A stretch of 64,000 nucleotides of DNA, taken from Reddybacter sp041622675. GTDB taxonomy: Bacteria > Pseudomonadota > Gammaproteobacteria > Pseudomonadales > Porticoccaceae. A program made the translations under genes and the position numbers. The notes under the pieces are model-generated. The model was given only the letters and a program-made list of their open reading frames with translations. It made no database searches and was not told the DNA's origin. Below, one piece after another: positions 9,641-18,422 of the stretch; position 1 is the stretch's first letter; each line of letters begins with the position of its first letter. The stretch covers positions 1 to 64,000 of the forward strand of contig JBFJYH010000010.1 in the NCBI GenBank assembly GCA_041622675.1. Direction: 5' to 3'.

Positions 9641-10807
9641 ATGGACTTTTCCTTTTCTAATCAACAGCTGCAAATCAAAGACAGTATTGAAAAACTCTGT
9701 AAACCCTTCGATGATCAATACTGGCTCGACCGCGATACCGATGGTGAATTCCCCGAGGCTTTTTGCCGCGCACTGGCCGACGACGGCTGGCTGGGCATTT
9801 GTATGCCAGAAGATGTTGGCGGTAGTGGTTTGGGCATTGGCGAAGCTGCAGTCATGGTGCAGGCCATCGCCGAGTCGGGGGCGGCTAACGGCGGTGTCTC
9901 CTCCGTTGCTATCCCTCTGTTTGGCGTCAATCCTATTGCCGTGTTCGGCACGCAAGAACAAAAGCAACGCATGTTGCCACCGGTGATGCGTCGCGACGAC
10001 ATTCCCTGCTTCGGCGTTACCGAACCCAATACCGGCCTCGACACCACCCGCCTTAAAACTGAAGCCATTTTGAAGGGTGGCCACTACGTAGTGCACGGCC
10101 AAAAAGTCTGGACCTCCACCGCCCAGGTGTCCAACAAAATCATGCTCATCGCCCGCACTAAGCCCGAGTCACAAACCAAACGGCCCATTGATGGCCTGAC
10201 GCTTTTTTATACCGATTTGGACCCTAATACCTGCGAAATTCGCCGCATTGAAAAAATGGGCCGCAAGTGTGTCGATTCCAACCAGCTATTTATCGACGGC
10301 CTGAAAATCCCAGTGGAAGATCGCATTGGCGAAGAGGGTAAGGGCTTTCGCTACTTACTGCACGGGCTCAACCCCGAGCGCGTACTCATCGCCTCTGGAC
10401 TTGTGGGCCTCGGTCGCGCCGCTCTTAAACGCGCCGTCACTTATGCCGGTGAGCGCGAGGTCTTTGGTCGACCCATCGGCCAAAACCAGAGCGTACAGCA
10501 CCCGCTAGCGGAATCCTGGATTGAGCTGGAAGCCGCCAACTTAATGGTCTTCCGAGCTGCGGCAGCGTATGACAATGGCGATGATGCCGGCGCCTATGCC
10601 AACGCCGCCAAATATTTTGCCGCCGAAGCCACCTTCAAAGCCTGTCAACAGGCTGTCATGACCCATGGTGGCATGGGCTATGCCAAGGAATATCACGTTG
10701 AACGCTATTTACGTGAATGCATGATCCATCGCCTGGCACCGATCAGCCCACAGCTGATTTTGTGTTTTATTGCGGAAAAAGTGCTCGGGTTAGCGAAGTC
10801 TTACTAA
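9641..10807 (+). CDS. Acyl-CoA dehydrogenase family protein
   Basis: About 388 residues. FAD-dependent alpha,beta-dehydrogenation of an acyl-CoA; the substrate is not predictable from sequence. The N-terminal helical domain is followed by the FAD/substrate segment CFGVTEPNTGLDTTRLKTEA and VWTSTAQVSNKIML, then GREVFGRPIGQNQSVQHPLAESW-type C-terminal sequence (GEREVFGRPIGQNQ) and MTHGGMGYAKEYHVERYLRE. ATG 9641 (MDFSFSNQQL) is preferred over an ATG at 9629. Single gene with about 320 bp of empty DNA after it. Confidence 0.88.
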   Translation: MDFSFSNQQLQIKDSIEKLCKPFDDQYWLDRDTDGEFPEAFCRALADDGWLGICMPEDVGGSGLGIGEAAVMVQAIAESGAANGGVSSVAIPLFGVNPIAVFGTQEQKQRMLPPVMRRDDIPCFGVTEPNTGLDTTRLKTEAILKGGHYVVHGQKVWTSTAQVSNKIMLIARTKPESQTKRPIDGLTLFYTDLDPNTCEIRRIEKMGRKCVDSNQLFIDGLKIPVEDRIGEEGKGFRYLLHGLNPERVLIASGLVGLGRAALKRAVTYAGEREVFGRPIGQNQSVQHPLAESWIELEAANLMVFRAAAAYDNGDDAGAYANAAKYFAAEATFKACQQAVMTHGGMGYAKEYHVERYLRECMIHRLAPISPQLILCFIAEKVLGLAKSY

Positions 10808-11128
10808 GAGTCAGCTGTTGAAGCAAGTAGGGCGCCTCCCCCACCCAAACACGCCCCTTAAATGCCTTCAACTCTGGATAGCTCTCGCCACACACAAATA
10901 ACCACGAGCCGATAGCGGGAATCCCTCCCAGGCTTATTTGCCACAACAGTGCAGAGCATTTTTCTGTGGCTGACAAGACCCTCTCAGGGTATAGCAACGT
11001 AAATCAACCCAGTATTGTAATTTTTTGGGTATCAGCGACAATAGCGTCCAGCGCTTTGCCGCTTACCACGCCCCAGAACGGGTCTATTCAACGCCAATTG
11101 ACAGCGACTTAAAAAGTAGCCAACTTTG
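10808..11128. other. Intergenic stretch, no supported gene
   Basis: Between the acyl-CoA dehydrogenase and the retropepsin-like lipoprotein gene. I find no hairpin with a T-tract and no RNA gene. A minus-strand reading of 76 codons (10767-10997) has only a TTG start and runs into the dehydrogenase gene. TTGACA at 11098-11103 could be a -35 box for the downstream operon but no good -10 follows it. Confidence 0.5.
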
Positions 11129-11806
11129 ATGAAACATCCTCTTGCCAAATTTTCATTCGCTCCTATAGTAACCACTTTTTTTCTCGCGCTTTTACTTTCG
11201 GCCTGTACCAGCAGCCCGGCGAACAAAGAGGTCATAACCTCTACCAATAATGACAATTGCCCAACTCTCAGCACAGCACCAACCAACCCTACGACTGAAC
11301 AAAAACCACCAGCCTGTCCCACTGTCCCACAGAAGGTCTGCCCAACCATAAAACCGCGCCCATGCCCGGTCAGTCCCGCTGCCAAAATTGCCGACAAACA
11401 AGTGATTGGCGAAGTTGAACGCGTTAATATCACTCCACCTGGGAAAATGTTTATGGCTCGCATCGACACGGGTGCTGCGGGCACCTCGATTCACGCCAAC
11501 AACATTGTCACCTTTGAACGAGATGGCCGCGACTGGGTCCGTTTCGAATTTGACCACCCCTCGGTCGAGACACCCGTTGTCATCGAGAGGCCACTCGCCC
11601 GCACAGTACTTATCAAGCAGACAAGTTCTGAAACGCTCGAGCGACGACAGGTGGTTAAAATGACCATCTCCCTCGGTTCGATGACCGAGCAAATCGATGT
11701 TTCCCTCTCTGAGCGCTCCGCCATGACCTACCCTGTGTTAATTGGCCGCAACTTTCTCCGCAACCTGGCTATCGTCGATGTTAGCCAACGTTTAATCGCT
11801 AAATAA
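11129..11806 (+). CDS. Retropepsin-like (putative ATP-dependent zinc) protease lipoprotein, RloA/RimB type
   Basis: 225 residues from ATG 11129. A lipoprotein signal ends in LLLSAC with Cys26 as the acylation site. A Cys/Pro-rich linker (about 27-80) follows. The C-terminal PF05618-type domain carries the single aspartyl-protease motif ARIDTGAAGTSIHA, RRQVVKMTISLG and YPVLIGRNFL. Often annotated ATP-dependent zinc protease, although the motif is retropepsin-like. It sits 10 bp ahead of a transglutaminase-like membrane protein and a RimK-like ligase, a conserved trio linked, as I recall, to osmotic tolerance in Pseudomonas (rloABC). Substrate unknown. No clear Shine-Dalgarno. Confidence 0.82.
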   Translation: MKHPLAKFSFAPIVTTFFLALLLSACTSSPANKEVITSTNNDNCPTLSTAPTNPTTEQKPPACPTVPQKVCPTIKPRPCPVSPAAKIADKQVIGEVERVNITPPGKMFMARIDTGAAGTSIHANNIVTFERDGRDWVRFEFDHPSVETPVVIERPLARTVLIKQTSSETLERRQVVKMTISLGSMTEQIDVSLSERSAMTYPVLIGRNFLRNLAIVDVSQRLIAK

Positions 11807-11816
11807 GTCAATCCTT

Positions 11817-13346
11817 ATGTCATCACGCGCCCAGGTTTATCTACTCGCACTCGTCTTTATATCGAGCGGTATTGGTCTTACTCTCTATAAACATTTGTCA
11901 CTTAACTTCCCACTATCGCCGGGCAGCTTAACGCGCGTTTGGGAGGTTGAAGCCAAAGTCACTTTCTGGGCCACCCAGGATGCGATTACTGTCGATCTCG
12001 CCCTACCCCGGTCACAGGATACCTACCCCATCATCGACGAAACATTTGCTGCCTCTGGCTACGGCTTTGATATACGCAGCGAGGGAGAGCAGCGGCGAGC
12101 ACTGTGGACACGACGCGAAGCAAGTGGCCAACAAACCTTATATTACAAGTTAAAAATTGCCCGCCAAGCGTCAAGTTCTATACCCATCGAACCCCTGCAA
12201 GTTTCGCAAATACCCGACAAACTCATTTGGACACCAGCCCAAGAAGCGACAGCTAACACGTTAATTTCTCAGGCACACGCCCTTTCGGCAGACCCCAGTA
12301 GCTTTGCCAGCCAATTACTCAAGCTCCTCAATGAACATGAATCCGTCGAGGGCAGCCATTCACTAAACGACCCGCACCAGGGCGTATCGCACGCCAACCT
12401 CGCTCTGCAATTATTGACACGAGCCGGGGTTGGTTCACACATTGTCCGCGGCATTAGTCTCGCCGATAGAGTGCACAATGAAGCCGCCAGCGAATTGCTC
12501 GAACTCTACGATGGCCAAAACTGGAAAATTATCGACCCGCTAACAGCTGCGTTCGGACTACCGGCTGATTTTTTCATCTGGCAGCGGGGAGGTGACTCCC
12601 TCCTTGAAATCGAGGGCGGACGGGGTTCAAAAATTCGCTTTTCTCTTATTGCCAACGACTTGCCGGCTAAAAATGTCGCGCTAATGCACGTTCAAGAACC
12701 AAATTCAACACTGGTTGATTTCAATATTTACAGCCTGCCGGTTGAAAAACAAGCTGTCTTTAAACTCCTACTGCTGGTACCTATTGGCGCCCTCGTGGTG
12801 GTGTTATTTCGAGTGTTTGTCGGGATCCGCACCTCCGGCACTTTTATGCCCGTATTAATCGCCATGGCCTTTATGCAAACCACGCTCTTAACGGGTGTTG
12901 GCTTACTCACTACACTGGTGGTTGTCGGCCTCTGGATTCGCTCCTATCTCAGTCAGCTCGACTTGCTAATGGTCTCGAGGATAGCTGCGGTCCTGATTGT
13001 CGTGGTTTTATTAATGGCGGCACTCAGTGTGATCAGCTACAAACTGGGGCTGGAGCAAATGCTCAACATGACGTTCTTCCCCATGGTTATTTTGGCTTGG
13101 ACTATTGAACGTTTATCCATTACTTGGGAGGAAGATGGCGCCCACGAAGTCGCCATACAGGGCCTAGGCAGTCTCACCGTTGCAATTGTCGCGTACTTAG
13201 CAATGACCAACACCCTAGTTGGCCACTTGACCTATAACTTCCCCGAACTCCTACTCGCTATCCTCGGAATTATTTTATTACTTGGCCAATACTCAGGTTA
13301 TCGACTCAATGAATTATTTCGCTTCCACAGTGCGGTAGAATCATGA
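11817..13346 (+). CDS. Inactive transglutaminase with C-terminal membrane helices (UUP1/7TM family)
   Basis: 509 residues. One N-terminal membrane anchor (about 5-27), a periplasmic region (about 30-310) with a transglutaminase-like fold (LLTRAGVGSHIVRGISLADR and LLELYDGQNWKIIDPLTAAF, no obvious catalytic Cys), then about seven hydrophobic segments from residue 315 to 500. This architecture is described as inactive transglutaminase fused to 7TM helices and is co-encoded with the adjacent protease and ATP-grasp genes. Likely an inner-membrane scaffold or sensor; this is inference. ATG 11817; ten bases after the lipoprotein gene. Confidence 0.82.
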   Translation: MSSRAQVYLLALVFISSGIGLTLYKHLSLNFPLSPGSLTRVWEVEAKVTFWATQDAITVDLALPRSQDTYPIIDETFAASGYGFDIRSEGEQRRALWTRREASGQQTLYYKLKIARQASSSIPIEPLQVSQIPDKLIWTPAQEATANTLISQAHALSADPSSFASQLLKLLNEHESVEGSHSLNDPHQGVSHANLALQLLTRAGVGSHIVRGISLADRVHNEAASELLELYDGQNWKIIDPLTAAFGLPADFFIWQRGGDSLLEIEGGRGSKIRFSLIANDLPAKNVALMHVQEPNSTLVDFNIYSLPVEKQAVFKLLLLVPIGALVVVLFRVFVGIRTSGTFMPVLIAMAFMQTTLLTGVGLLTTLVVVGLWIRSYLSQLDLLMVSRIAAVLIVVVLLMAALSVISYKLGLEQMLNMTFFPMVILAWTIERLSITWEEDGAHEVAIQGLGSLTVAIVAYLAMTNTLVGHLTYNFPELLLAILGIILLLGQYSGYRLNELFRFHSAVES

Positions 13347-13373
13347 TTTTACTGTGCCGCGAAGGATACTGCC

Positions 13374-14360
13374 GTGTGGATTAATCGCCACAAAAAACTG
13401 CGCGATGCAGGCGTGCTCGGCATTAACGAACGCAACGTATCTTACATTTCCCGCTACAACCAGCGGCAAAACTTTCCTCTGGTGGACAACAAGCTGCAAA
13501 CCAAAAAAGCGGCCGTGGCCGTTAACCTACCAGTGCCCGAATTATTGGGCGTGATTGAGTCACCGGCGCAACTCAAAGCCCTGCCAACCATGCTACGCCA
13601 TCATCAAAGATTTGTTATCAAGCCCGCTCGAGGCAGTGGCGGCAAAGGCATACTGGTGATTACCCAGCGCAGCGACGAACAATTTTTCAAACCCTCGGGA
13701 ACGGCACTAACCTTTGCAGATATCCGCCACTACGTTTCAAACATCCTCAGCGGTGTCTACAGCCTCGGCGGAAAGCCCGATGTCGCCTTCGTTGAGGCAC
13801 TGGTTGAAGGCGATCCAGTACTGGGTAAATACGCCCATGAAGGCCTGCCAGATATCCGCATTATCGTCTTTCAAGGCTTTCCGGTAATGGCTATGCTGCG
13901 CTGTCCAACCAGTGATTCTGACGGCAAAGCCAACCTCCACCAAGGTGCTGTCGGTGTCGGGCTCGATATCGCTCGGGGCACCGCTTTAAAGGCTGTACAA
14001 AAGGATAAAGTAGTTACCCACCACCCCGACACTGACGTCAAATTTTCCGATCTAGTCATTCCCAACTGGCGAAAACTGCTAGAACTGGCTGGACATTGTC
14101 ATGATTTCACAGAGCTCGGTTATCTGGGTTGCGATATTGTCCTCGACCAACAACGCGGCCCCTTAATTCTTGAGGTCAATGCCCGACCAGGCCTGTTTAT
14201 ACAGGTTGCCTGCGGCATTGGTTTGCGCACTCGGCTACAAAAAATTGAAAGCCTTGCGCGCAAAGACTGGCATGTCGATGAACGTATCGATCTTACCCTA
14301 TCCCATTTCTCCAACAGCCCTGATTCGAGCGGGCCTGAATCAAACGACACCTCCCTTTAG
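13374..14360 (+). CDS. Alpha-L-glutamate ligase-like protein (RimK-type ATP-grasp)
   Basis: 328 residues. ATP-grasp ligases of this type join an amino acid to a peptide or other carboxylate through an acyl phosphate. The lysine/glycine loop FVIKPARGSGGKGILVI (about 80-96) and the metal-binding end LILEVNARPGLFIQVA (about 263-278) are intact, so activity is plausible. The N-terminus WINRHKKLRDAGVLGINERN is typical of this subfamily. GTG start at 13374 with AAGGA eight bases upstream. Third gene of the protease/membrane/ligase operon. Its acceptor is unknown. Confidence 0.85.
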   Translation: MWINRHKKLRDAGVLGINERNVSYISRYNQRQNFPLVDNKLQTKKAAVAVNLPVPELLGVIESPAQLKALPTMLRHHQRFVIKPARGSGGKGILVITQRSDEQFFKPSGTALTFADIRHYVSNILSGVYSLGGKPDVAFVEALVEGDPVLGKYAHEGLPDIRIIVFQGFPVMAMLRCPTSDSDGKANLHQGAVGVGLDIARGTALKAVQKDKVVTHHPDTDVKFSDLVIPNWRKLLELAGHCHDFTELGYLGCDIVLDQQRGPLILEVNARPGLFIQVACGIGLRTRLQKIESLARKDWHVDERIDLTLSHFSNSPDSSGPESNDTSL

Positions 14361-14559
14361 CAATAATTTTCATCAGGTGCGACTTGGCTTTATCCTTGTG
14401 CACTGAAATGTCATGCAACACATGGCGATGGAACTAGTCCCCAATTTCCACGCACAGTACCTTATTAGGTCCTCTATTTATCGTCTCATTGCTAAGTCAT
14501 CACGCTGTCATATCGCAGACTATAATGACTTCACTAATAACAACGAATAGCCCCCGCTT

Positions 14560-15933
14560 ATGAAGAAAATAAACCACTGCATTCTCCGCCCACAAAATCC
14601 ATTAAAGCTTCTATCACAGCAAGAAGTCGCCGGCCTGGCCAATTCAAACAAAGACACTATGAGGCTGTTTCGTAATTGTGCTTTGGCCATTTTAAATACC
14701 GATAGCCAAGACGATGATGCGGCACAAATTTTTTACGCATTTCATGACTTCGACATCCAAGTTATTCCGCAGTCCCGCGGTTTAACATTAGAAATCCACA
14801 ACGCTCCCGCCCAAGCTTTTGTTGACGGGACAATGATTAACGGCATTCACGCCCATCTATTTTCAGCCCTGCGCGATATTGTCTACACTGATTTTATTAT
14901 TAACGACGCGTCTGAACTCGATGTGGATAGCTCCGACGGCATTACCGATGCAGTTTTTAGAATACTCCGAAATGCCGAAATCGTACGCGGCGATGTGCAA
15001 CCCAATATGGTGGTGTGCTGGGGAGGTCATTCCATTAGCCGACAGGAATATGATTACTCAAAAGAAGTCGGCTATCAGCTCGGATTGCGGGGGCTCAACA
15101 TTATTACCGGTTGTGGTATTGGCGCCATGAAAGGCCCGATGAAGGGCGCCGCTGTTGGCCACGCTAAACAGCAAATTAAAACCGGGCGCTATATCGGCAT
15201 TAGCGAACCCGGCATTATTGCCTCTGAATCACCCAACGCCATTGTCAATGAACTGAGCATTATGCCCGACATTGAAAAGCGACTTGAAGCGTTTGTACGG
15301 CTGGCTCATAGTATTATTATTTTCCCCGGCGGGGTCGGCACTGTTGAAGAAATACTTTATTTACTCAGTATTTTAATGCATCCCCTAAACGAACAAAAAA
15401 TACCTTTAATAATAGCCGGCCCCACTTCCTGCAAATCTTACTTTAACGAACTGGAATCTTTTTTAACGGCCACTCTTGGACAGCAAGTTAAAAACTACTA
15501 CCAGATCATGATTGGCGATCCCGCTGGCGTAGCGACTCAAGCAACACAGGATGTAGCGACCACCCACCAACACAGAAGAGAAAAACAGGAAGCCTATTAT
15601 TTCAACTGGCAACTCGCCATCGACTACGCTCTACAAAAGCCTTTTATTCCCAACCACGAGAACATGGCCAGTCTCGCCCTGCACAACCAACTACCACCTC
15701 ACCAACTCGCCGCCAATATGCGCGCCGCCTTTTCTGGTATTGTGACCGGCAATGTTAAAGAGTTTGGCCAACAACAAATTGCCAAGCATGGGCCCTATGC
15801 GCTGCATGGCGACGAGCGGGTTCTTTTAGCCATGGACAAGTTGCTCAAATGTTTGGTCCGCGACAAGCGTATGAAAATTGTTGACCAATGTGACCAATAC
15901 ACCCCCTGTTACACACTGCATGTGCAAACGTAG
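14560..15933 (+). CDS. ppnN: Nucleotide 5'-monophosphate nucleosidase PpnN (LOG family)
   Basis: 457 residues, matching E. coli PpnN (YgdH, about 454). Cleaves purine and pyrimidine monophosphates to base and ribose 5-phosphate; the E. coli enzyme is stimulated by (p)ppGpp. The central LOG domain has CWGGHSISRQEYDYSKEVGY, GCGIGAMKGPMKGAAVGHA and the signature IIIFPGGVGTVEEILYLLS near residue 255. The extra N- and C-terminal domains of the long type are present. ATG 14560. About 200 bp from the preceding ligase gene, so probably its own promoter. Confidence 0.93.
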   Translation: MKKINHCILRPQNPLKLLSQQEVAGLANSNKDTMRLFRNCALAILNTDSQDDDAAQIFYAFHDFDIQVIPQSRGLTLEIHNAPAQAFVDGTMINGIHAHLFSALRDIVYTDFIINDASELDVDSSDGITDAVFRILRNAEIVRGDVQPNMVVCWGGHSISRQEYDYSKEVGYQLGLRGLNIITGCGIGAMKGPMKGAAVGHAKQQIKTGRYIGISEPGIIASESPNAIVNELSIMPDIEKRLEAFVRLAHSIIIFPGGVGTVEEILYLLSILMHPLNEQKIPLIIAGPTSCKSYFNELESFLTATLGQQVKNYYQIMIGDPAGVATQATQDVATTHQHRREKQEAYYFNWQLAIDYALQKPFIPNHENMASLALHNQLPPHQLAANMRAAFSGIVTGNVKEFGQQQIAKHGPYALHGDERVLLAMDKLLKCLVRDKRMKIVDQCDQYTPCYTLHVQT

Positions 15934-16033
15934 TGTTATTTTTTTCAGACAACCACGAGCTAAAACAAAAACCACTAGTCAGCCACAACACTGCCAAAAG
16001 CCATCGGCAACGGCACTAGTCAATGTATCGCCG

Positions 16034-17272
16034 CTATAGATCAAGGTCGCCTTTGAGCATCCGCTGCGCGACTGTGCGGCGCAATATTTCATTCGTGCCA
16101 TCGGCAATATTAATGGAACGCAGGGTTTCCCAGGCATCGTTCAAACCCATTTCGTTGGTTAGACCCATCGCCCCGTGAACCTGCATCACTCGGTCCATTG
16201 CTTTTACCGCTTTCTCCACCGAATAAGCTTTTGTCATTGATAGCTCTTTTACGGCAGGCTTACCCTTGTCGAGCAACATGCAGGTATTTAAAGCCATTAA
16301 ATGAGCCGCATGTATTTCCGTTGCCGACTCTGCCAGCGGAAAGGTCACGCCCTGATATTCAGCAATAGCCTTACCAAAGGCTTCACGCTGAGCAATGTAA
16401 TCAAACGCGGTATCAAGGCCCCAGCGCGCCAGACCCACTGCTCGGGCCGAGTTGTAAACCCGCCCCAATGAGACACCCAGCATCGCGATAGCAAAGCCCT
16501 TATCGAGCTCGCCAACCAGCTGCCAGGGTTCAACTTTTACCTCATCAAAAAGCAGGGCGCCTTCATCACCGCCGATATGACCGAACATTTTAACGATGCT
16601 TTCAATTTCTAGCCCCGGTGAATTCATCGGCACCAAAAAGGCGCTAATACCGCCTTTGCGCTGGGCGGCTTTTTCTTCATTGGTAATAGCGAACACAATG
16701 CAGTACTGCGCTTGTGGGGAGTTCGATGTCCATAATTTTCGCCCCGTAATGCGCCAGCCATCGCCATCGCGCTTAGCCCGTGTTTTCAGCATGGTGGCAT
16801 CGGAACCGGCACCGGGTTCCGACAAACCAAAGCACATAGACGTTTTACCCGCGACCATGTCAGTGAGAATCTCGTCTCTTGCGCGCGCGGTAATTTGTGT
16901 GAGCACCGGGCTGGGGCCAAATGCCCAATGACTGATGGCGTAAACACCCAACCAGTTGAGGCCACCGCAAACGTGAAAGACGCGCTCCCAGGCTGAGTAG
17001 TAAGCGAGCAAGCCCATTTCACTCCCGCCAATGGATTCTGGCGCACTCATATTAAAATAGCCCGCTTCTGACGAAGCCATTCTAATCTCGCGAATCAACT
17101 GAATAACATCGGGACTATAGCGCCCCTCTTCGGTGTATTTTTTTCGCGGGTCGTGCAGCAAGGCCTCATGCTTTTCATGGCGAGGCAGTACTTCTTTGCG
17201 CACAAAGGCCTCTATACCCTCTTGTATGGCGGCGATATCTTCAGGGAGCTCAATCCCAATAGCGGTGTTCAT
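16034..17272 (-). CDS. Acyl-CoA dehydrogenase family protein
   Basis: 412 residues. Flavin-dependent acyl-CoA oxidation; chain-length preference not predictable. Contains CFGLSEPGAGSDATMLKTRA and KLWTSNSPQAQYCIV in the FAD-binding middle domain, then QVHGAMGLTNEMGLNDAWE and the C-terminal INIADGTNEILRRTVAQRML. ATG 17272. Convergent with ppnN and divergent from hemB, so transcribed alone. Clearly a different subfamily from the dehydrogenase at 9641. Confidence 0.9.
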   Translation of the reverse strand: MNTAIGIELPEDIAAIQEGIEAFVRKEVLPRHEKHEALLHDPRKKYTEEGRYSPDVIQLIREIRMASSEAGYFNMSAPESIGGSEMGLLAYYSAWERVFHVCGGLNWLGVYAISHWAFGPSPVLTQITARARDEILTDMVAGKTSMCFGLSEPGAGSDATMLKTRAKRDGDGWRITGRKLWTSNSPQAQYCIVFAITNEEKAAQRKGGISAFLVPMNSPGLEIESIVKMFGHIGGDEGALLFDEVKVEPWQLVGELDKGFAIAMLGVSLGRVYNSARAVGLARWGLDTAFDYIAQREAFGKAIAEYQGVTFPLAESATEIHAAHLMALNTCMLLDKGKPAVKELSMTKAYSVEKAVKAMDRVMQVHGAMGLTNEMGLNDAWETLRSINIADGTNEILRRTVAQRMLKGDLDL

Positions 17273-17394
17273 CGTTAATATTCCCTGGGGGTGGCATGGA
17301 TTAAAGCGCTAAATTGCCCTGCGGTTAGGCGCTAGACCCAAAGACCGTTAAAATGAATGCTTGCTGTCAAACCTTTATGAGGAGCTAAGCACGA

Positions 17395-18414
17395 ATGAGT
17401 TGGCAATTTGCTCGCGGAGCGTACCCCGCTACCCGCATGCGTCGCAACCGGCGCGATGATTTTTCCCGACGCTTAGTGCGTGAGAATCACCTCACGGTGA
17501 ACGATCTTATCTACCCCGTTTTTGTGCTGGAAGGCAGTCAACAACGCGAAGCTGTGCCCTCTATGCCCGGTGTTAATCGCCTATCTATCGACCTGCTCTG
17601 TGACCTCGCTGAAGAGTGTTGCACACTCGGTATTCCCGCGTTGGCGCTGTTTCCCGTCACCCCTGCCACCTGTAAAAGTATGGGCGCCGAAGAAGCCTGG
17701 AATCCACAGGGCCTGGCCCAACGCGCCGTGCGTGCCATCAAACAGCGCTGCCCCCAACTTGGCGTCATTACCGATGTCGCCCTCGATCCCTTCACCACGC
17801 ATGGACAGGACGGCATTATCGACGCAGACGGCTACGTGCTTAATGACACCACGCTCGACGCGCTCGTTAAACAGGCCCTTTCTCACGCCGAAGCTGGGGT
17901 CGATATCGTCGCCCCCTCTGATATGATGGACGGGCGCATTGGCGTCATTCGCCAGGCATTGGAAAAAAGCGGCTATACCAACACCCGTATACTGGCCTAT
18001 GCCGCTAAGTATGCCTCCGCCTACTACGGCCCCTTTCGCGACGCCGTTGGCTCAGCCGCCAATATTCAAGGAGGCGATAAATTTAATTATCAAATGGACC
18101 CCGCCAATAGCGACGAAGCCCTTCACGAGTGTGCACTGGACTTGGCAGAGGGGGCTGACATGCTCATGGTCAAACCCGGCATGCCCTACCTCGATGTACT
18201 GCGGCGCGTAAAGGACGAGCTGCAAGCACCAACTTTTGTCTATCAGGTGAGCGGTGAATACGCCATGCACATGGCCGCTTTTGAGCAAGGCTGGCTCGAC
18301 AAAGAGGCGGTAATGATGGAGTCCCTACTCGCCTTTAAGCGCGCTGGCGCCGACGCCATTTTGACGTACTTTGCCCTCGATGCCGCTCGCTTGTTACATA
18401 AAACGTCGGCCTAA
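17395..18414 (+). CDS. hemB: Delta-aminolevulinic acid dehydratase (porphobilinogen synthase), cysteine-free metal site
   Basis: 339 residues. Condenses two 5-aminolevulinates to porphobilinogen in tetrapyrrole synthesis. Schiff-base lysines lie in AYAAKYASAYYGPFRDA and MLMVKPGMPYLDV. The segment at about residues 126-140 reads DVALDPFTTHGQDG, with Asp/Ala where zinc-dependent enzymes have the cysteine triad, so this is the magnesium-type enzyme also found in Pseudomonas aeruginosa. ATG 17395 with GAGGAGC upstream. RsmC follows after eight bases. Confidence 0.97.
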   Translation: MSWQFARGAYPATRMRRNRRDDFSRRLVRENHLTVNDLIYPVFVLEGSQQREAVPSMPGVNRLSIDLLCDLAEECCTLGIPALALFPVTPATCKSMGAEEAWNPQGLAQRAVRAIKQRCPQLGVITDVALDPFTTHGQDGIIDADGYVLNDTTLDALVKQALSHAEAGVDIVAPSDMMDGRIGVIRQALEKSGYTNTRILAYAAKYASAYYGPFRDAVGSAANIQGGDKFNYQMDPANSDEALHECALDLAEGADMLMVKPGMPYLDVLRRVKDELQAPTFVYQVSGEYAMHMAAFEQGWLDKEAVMMESLLAFKRAGADAILTYFALDAARLLHKTSA

Positions 18415-18422
18415 AAACGCCA

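Noticed and set aside
10767..10997. Minus-strand 76-codon reading frame after the acyl-CoA dehydrogenase
   Set aside because: TTG start, no ribosome site, overlaps the dehydrogenase 3' end by about 40 bases and resembles no family I know.
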